DNA from: Tubulanus polymorphus
Taxonomy: Eukaryota; Nemertea; Palaeonemertea; Tubulaniformes; Tubulanidae
Length of the DNA: 64,000 nucleotides
Reading direction: 5' to 3'
Assembly: GCF_964204645.1 (NCBI RefSeq)
Contig: NC_134025.1
Location: 19,622,001 to 19,686,000 of the forward strand
Position numbers and translations under genes: made by a program. The notes beneath the pieces were generated by a model. The model searched no databases. It was not told where the DNA came from and saw only the letters and a list, made by a program, of their open reading frames with translations. Of this stretch, positions 58,701 to 64,000 are shown one piece after another; within the stretch, counting starts at the first letter, position 1; each line of letters starts with the position of its first letter.

Positions 58701-59169
58701 GAAGTAATCACCTAAGTGGGTAGGTAGGTAAGGATTTTTTTTCTTTGTTGAGAAAAAAAAGTTTAGGGTATTCTTCCAAAAGTGGGTAGATAGCCGTAAA
58801 TAATTTTCTACAGAACCAAATTTCCAGTAAAACATATGATTATGTGCTAGAAGACCACAGAAATGAAAGGAAGTTCACATTAGCTAACCCTAACCCTAAC
58901 TCTTCAGTGAGACATGGAAGAAATGCCCCCGTTCATTGAAGGACGCGTGCGGGTTAAGATGCCATAGCACATTGGCTATCCTGAACAAGCAGGATTCTAC
59001 TGAAGTCATGCTTGCAGAAAATTCCATTCCTTCTAATAAATCAACTAAATCATTGAATAACTCTTGTTTCTTGGTTTTTACTTCAACTTTTTTATCACAT
59101 TTTTCTTGTCGTATAAGCCCCAGCGAACAAAAAAAAAAATTTTCTCAATAAAACAAAATTGAATTGGAT
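58701..59169. other. No gene recognised
   Basis: Includes CCCTAACCCTAAC at about 58887, too short to be telomeric. No exon is clear. Confidence 0.35.
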
Positions 59170-59420
59170 TTGCTGTTTTACCTTGTTCATTACCTACCCT
59201 GACCCTCACATCAAATTTTATGGAAATCCATCAAGAATTGCGGGTTGCATCTTGCAAACAAGGAACTCAAGATGGCCACCCCAATGGCAGCCATATTTGA
59301 TCACCAATGAGATTTCTTTACAATAGGGGTGGACATCTTACCAGACCCAATCTTCAAGCTAATTTTCAGAAAGATTCATCGCAAATTACAGGCGAATTAC
59401 TGTGTCGAATTCAATTCAAT
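59170..59420 (+). repeat. Dispersed repeat (partner of 14830-15060)
   Basis: Carries AATCCATCAAGAATTGC, AAGATGGCCACCCC, GGCAGCCATATTTGATC and ACAATAGGGGTGGACATCTT, shared with 14830-15060. Confidence 0.5.
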
Positions 59421-60247
59421 TCCAGAGGGCCTGGCTTAGGCCTATGTAATCGAGTCAATTAAGATTCAACTTTTTGAAAAACCAGCACAGATGCCTATTC
59501 AAATCGCATGTAATTAAAATATTAAGTGCTTCTTAGTTTGATGTCCCTGTTTTCATCGCACCCGCGTCTGTCAATCATCTCAATTGATTCATATAAAATG
59601 CTCAACTATGAAAAAACTATGCAGTGAATCAATCCGGAATTTTTCAGACACTTGGTACCTTTCTTTAAAGGTTTATTTGTTGTATGTCATTAACAATCAG
59701 TAATATAATACTTTATTCATAACTTTGAAGCGGCGTGCCGTCAGCGAATGCTCAATCAAGGCCAACAATAACACGAAACAGACCACGGTTTTGCCAGTTA
59801 AGAGCGTCTCTCCACATAAATTAGAGGGACTGTAATGGACCATTTGTTGACACTAACCTTTTAACAAACTTTGTATGGAAAAAACCACGATAATTCCACC
59901 CTATAATTCCACTATTCAAGATCGACGCGCAGCTTAAACATGGCGCTGCCATTCAATACGCTAGTCACGATGTATCTCTACACACATCAAAATCACACTT
60001 GAATTACAAGTGTTGACTTATGAGAAACGATCGAAATCTAGCAATTTGATTGGGAAAATAGCAGCACTATAGTTGAAAAAAGTTGATAAACCACCTCCGA
60101 CTGTCCAATCATTTAAAAGCTTTGCCTTCACATGGCACTATTTCCGCCTTATCACAGGTGCACTCTGCCGCCGTGATTCGCCCATTCAACGATAAAAACT
60201 TTCCCACGGTCTTACTATCGGCATTTTCTCATAATTTTGGGAAATAA
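59421..60247. other. No gene recognised
   Basis: No convincing exon. A slightly GC-richer patch at 59925-60200 could belong to a promoter, but nothing proves it. Confidence 0.3.
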
Positions 60248-61536
60248 AACTAGGGGTCCAGGGACACCATGCCCACTTGGGAAGTGGTTTCCAATGCTCA
60301 ACAATCTAACAATTTCAATGTTCAACGCCACCTGGTGACCATATACAAAAACCAATGACCTTGAACCTCACCACAATCATAGAACATGAGGCAGCTATGA
60401 TTTTGTAATTGATTGTGATAACAAAATATGTCTCGTTACCAATTTAATATGGAAATACTAAGTATTCTACTATTCAACGCCCCCTGGTGACCATATTCAA
60501 AACCCAATGACCTTAAAACTCACCATAATCATAGAACATGTCATAAACTACAACTTTGCAATTGATCATGATAACAAAATATGTCTCGTTACCAATTTAA
60601 TATGAAAATACTAAGTATTCTACTATTCAACGCCCCCTGGTGACCATATTCAAAACCCAATGACCTTAAAACTCACCATAATCATAGAACATGTCATAAA
60701 CTACAACTTTGCAATTGATCATGGTAACAAAATATGCCTAGGTACCAATCTAATAAGGAAATACTAAGTTATTTTACTATTCAACGCCCCCTGGTGACCA
60801 TATAGGATAACTAATGTCCTTAAAACTCACCACAATCATAGATGATGTCATGAGCAACAACTTTGCAATTAATTATGGTAACAAATATGCTTAGGTATCA
60901 ATATAATGTGGAAAAACTTTTTCCCACCTTCTAATGAGTACTGATGATACCAAGATGGCCGCCAATTGCGTCACAAATGGCCGATCAAAAATACCTGGCT
61001 CAGGTTTAAAACAACCCTTTCCAAGGAATACCCAATCAAAAATTGCAATGAGAAATGGCAAACCAGTAGGAGGCTACAGGACTCAGAATTTGGGCCAAAA
61101 TTGACATTTTTGGCCACTAAAAGGGTCATAGGACGGCCATCTTGAGTCCGATTGACCCAATTTTTCTTATGGTGATGGGCCCTGGGGGGATTCAAATATA
61201 TATGAAAGATCAAGGTAATTGATTCAAGCGTCTTCAAAATTTCCCTCAAAAAGTTCAAAAAGTGTAAAAAGTGCTGATTTTGACGAACAACAATGGCTGC
61301 CAGTCGGCCATATTGAATCTGAGAGGGCCAGTTTTTGGGCTGAAGATGTGTCTAGGGTAGACACATGTATAAACCAAATATCAAGACATTACCTTGAAGC
61401 CTCTTCAAAACTTCCCAAAATAACTGGATTCCGTCTACGGACGGACGGACGGACCGACGGACGGACGGACGGACGGACGACGGACGAAAAGTGAACGCAA
61501 TAGCCCGCTGGGACTAAAGTCCCAAGTGGGCTAAAA
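60248..61536 (-). mobile_element. pearl-like element, full length, minus strand
   Basis: On the plus strand it begins AACTAGGGGTCCAGGGACAC (right end inverted), continues with four core repeats about 153 bp apart (CGCCCCCTGGTGACCATA), the unique region with GGACGGCCATCTTGAGTC, an ACGG run (61437-61487) and the 5' hairpin GCCCGCTGGGACTAAAGTCC (61503-61522, ending by 61536). It is the most complete copy in the window. A frame of 91 codons across it is not a known protein. Confidence 0.85.
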
Positions 61537-61979
61537 AGCGAAATTTCACACTCTGCATTAATAAGATTAAAGTATTTATTCGTTTGACAAATCTTCCTCT
61601 GAACTCCCACCAACAACTTATAAATGGCGACACGAAAATGATGTCATCGACTCACTACCATCTTATAACCTTCATGACTATGAAGGTTAAAACTTGACAT
61701 ATAGTACTGACTAGTAATAAAAGCACGAAATCAATATTTGAAATTGTATCGTTTTTGGCTAGATTTAGTTTCAATCTAAAACTATCCCTTCTTTGTACTG
61801 GAATCTCTCCCTACAGATGTAGTTATTTCATCGATGCTCATTTCATATCATCTCATGTGCCTGGACACCCCATGTGGTTCCTGTCATCAATACTTGCTTT
61901 TCTATAGATATCACGTAAGCTTATGTAAAATATTATGTGAAATTGAATTTTGATGACGAAATAAATAATAATTATAATA

Positions 61980-62185
61980 AAATATTAAATTGGTAACAAG
62001 GTATATTTTGTTATCACAATCAATTAAAAAATTGTAGCTGTTGACATGATCTATGATTGTGGTGAGTTTCAAGGCCATTGGTTTTTGTATATGGCCACCA
62101 AGCGGCATTGAATATTGAAATTGTTAGATTGTTGAGCATTTGAAATCACTTTCCAAGTGGGCATGGTGTCCCTGGACCCCTAGTT
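61980..62185 (+). mobile_element. pearl-like right-end fragment
   Basis: One core repeat (TTGTTATCACAATCAATTA...) plus the right end CAAGTGGGCATGGTGTCCCT and GGACCCCTAGTT. The left part is missing. Confidence 0.75.
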
Positions 62186-62380
62186 ATCAGTTATGGATGC
62201 AGAAAAATATAGTTTATATTGTGTGGTCGTCATTTTGTCTTACTAGCAAAGTTGTTCGAGCAGAGCAGTACAATTTCCAGAGTCAAATTGTTGAATTGAA
62301 TTGATGTAGTAAAATATCTTTAGATATCGATTCCGTCATCACGATTTGATTAAAAAGAAAAAAATATTCATGAGAACAGT

Positions 62381-63219
62381 GTCGCGACCGAATGGGGTCG
62401 ATGAATTACTACGTGTCAAATCTGTATATCTTCACTCAGCGTATCCTTGCTTTATCATGTTAGCTAGGTGTACCTTGCTCTGTTGACCGTAACGTTTACG
62501 GCATTTATAAGCCTTTACTAGCCATATATCGTGGCAGTATACTATAAGCCTGCGTTGAGTGTATTTCGCAGTTGCCACGAGCGTGCTTTGCCCGATACGT
62601 GGGGTAAGTTTTACACAAGTTTTATATTTTCTAGTTTTCCATGATTTATAGTAATAATTCAGTAGTTTCTTGGCGTGAACGTCGAAATTTAGTAAAGGTT
62701 ATTGCGACTTATATATATAAGTGAGATTCTTAACATCCTTTTTGACATTTAATTATAATTCTATATTAAGTATAATTGTAATTGCGTTCTTACATAGTTA
62801 AAATGATAATTAATTTAATGATAGGTAGTTAATTCAGGTAACTTTAAATCATTATTTATAGTATTTGTATGATACTCAAAATGTGTTTTTGTGTCTAGCT
62901 TATATTTTGTAGCTAACGTGCATACGTGCCGCGCCGATACTATCACTTTTTCCAGCTACAAGTGCCGAGGTTACTTCTCCGGCTACAAGTGCCGAGCGAT
63001 TTTTCATCTTGTTTCCTGCAAGTGTCGTGATCCATTGCGTACCGCATGATTTGATGCAGCTGTTAATCGTTATTTCACCATGAAAGATCATTATTTCGCC
63101 GAATATAAGTATCTGTCTGCTTACTGCTTGTATATAGTGTAAATAAACGTATTCATTTCCTACATGACGAGTTTCCGTTATATGGTTTGAGGTTCCCGGT
63201 CACGTGACTTCGTGACAAA
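62381..63219 (+). mobile_element. Possible solo LTR
   Basis: Begins TGTCGCGACC and ends CTTCGTGACA, thus TG...CA with imperfectly inverted tips; it holds a TATA-like TATATATAAG near 62711 and AATAAA near 63142. No clear 5-bp target duplication and no internal retroelement, so this is tentative. Confidence 0.3.
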
Positions 63220-63414
63220 TGGAGAGTTTTGTAGTCGGTCAGTCACAAAATCATTTCACCCAAAATTGTGAAATAGGGTCGGACGGCAATTTTGTTTTGT
63301 TTTGAAAATAGTTTTTTGAAAAGACAAAATATCGGGCGGTCAAGCCCGAGAAACTGGGTTTTTTTGGTGTGGCCTAACTATACAGCATGTGATGAGAAAC
63401 AAAATAAGCCAAAG

Positions 63415-64000
63415 CTATGATTTTGTAATAGATTGTGATAACAAAATTTGCCTCGTTACCAATTTAATATGGAAATACTAAGTTATTCTACTATTCAACG
63501 CCCCCTGGTGACCATATGGAAAACCCAATGACTTTAAAACTCACCACAATCGTAGTACATGTCATGAAATACAACTTTGCAATTGATCATGGTAACAAAA
63601 TATGCCTAGGCACCAATCTAATAAGGAAATACTAAGTTATTCTACTATTCAATGCCCCCTGGTGACCATATAGAATAACTAATGTCCTTAAAATTCACCA
63701 AAATCATGGAAGATGTCATGAGCTACAACTTTGCAATTGATTGGGGTAACAAAATATGCCTAGGTACCAATCTGATAAGGAAATACTAAGTAATTCTACT
63801 ATTTAACGCCCCCTGGTGACTATATGGAATAACTAATGTCCTTAAAAACTCACCACAATCATAGACGATGTCACGAACTACAACTTTGCAATTGATCATG
63901 GTAACAAAATATGCCTAGGTACCAATCTAATAAGGAAATACTAAGTTTTTCTACTATTCAATGCCCCCTGGTGACCATATAGAATAACTAATGTCCTTAA
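63415..64000 (-). repeat. pearl core repeat array, runs off the window
   Basis: Four units of about 153 bp (TAACAAAATATGCCTAGGTA, CGCCCCCTGGTGACCATAT, TTTGCAATTGATCATGG) in the minus orientation. The array continues past 64000. No pearl end is seen at its left side. Confidence 0.8.

Noticed and set aside
58885-58900. CCCTAA repeats as telomere trace
   Set aside because: Fewer than three units, not significant.

Overview
This window looks like a piece of an invertebrate animal nuclear genome, most likely from a marine lophotrochozoan (mollusc, brachiopod or a relative). The reasons are long introns with GT/AG borders, low gene density, many small DNA transposons, and several copies of a 'pearl'-type element: an ACGG microsatellite, tandem core repeats of about 153 bp and conserved ends, a layout I know from bivalves. 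The species cannot be named from the sequence.

The main gene runs from 8225 to 44069 on the plus strand. Eight exons with mutually compatible splice phases add up to an uninterrupted frame of about 5,475 codons. The predicted protein has, in order, a signal peptide, a very short outer segment, one membrane span, a short linker, a PDZ domain split by an intron, and then an enormous AHNAK/desmoyokin-like array of repeats (one exon of 13,956 bases) followed by a tail with a basic nuclear-signal-like patch and a polyserine run. AHNAK and periaxin share the PDZ-plus-repeats plan, but I know of none with an N-terminal membrane anchor; this is the most interesting prediction here. Seven units of 1,080 bp within the repeat exon are nearly identical at DNA level.

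The left flank and introns hold mobile-element debris: a piggyBac-type miniature element (835-1433), pearl copies (1527-3703, 16161-17343, 26709-27957), a TA-flanked inverted-repeat element (4816-5535), a LINE tail (13735-13990), another inverted-repeat element (14605-15399), a 2.9 kb fold-back element with a pearl copy inside one arm (15680-18598), and SINE-like copies.

Right of the gene are an (AT)n run, a Harbinger-like element (46461-47165), a decayed BEL/Pao polyprotein (48740-50290), and a minus-strand gene or gene remnant (exons 51847-52885, perhaps with a zinc-finger portion at 55630-56150). This locus is interrupted by a very AT-rich island (52919-55625) of compact, same-strand, mutated genes that look like a fragment of a Maverick/Polinton-like or related double-stranded DNA virus. 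A 33-of-34 bp inverted repeat lies exactly at its left edge. Further right are a RING-finger exon on the minus strand (58374-58555), more pearl copies and a possible solo LTR.
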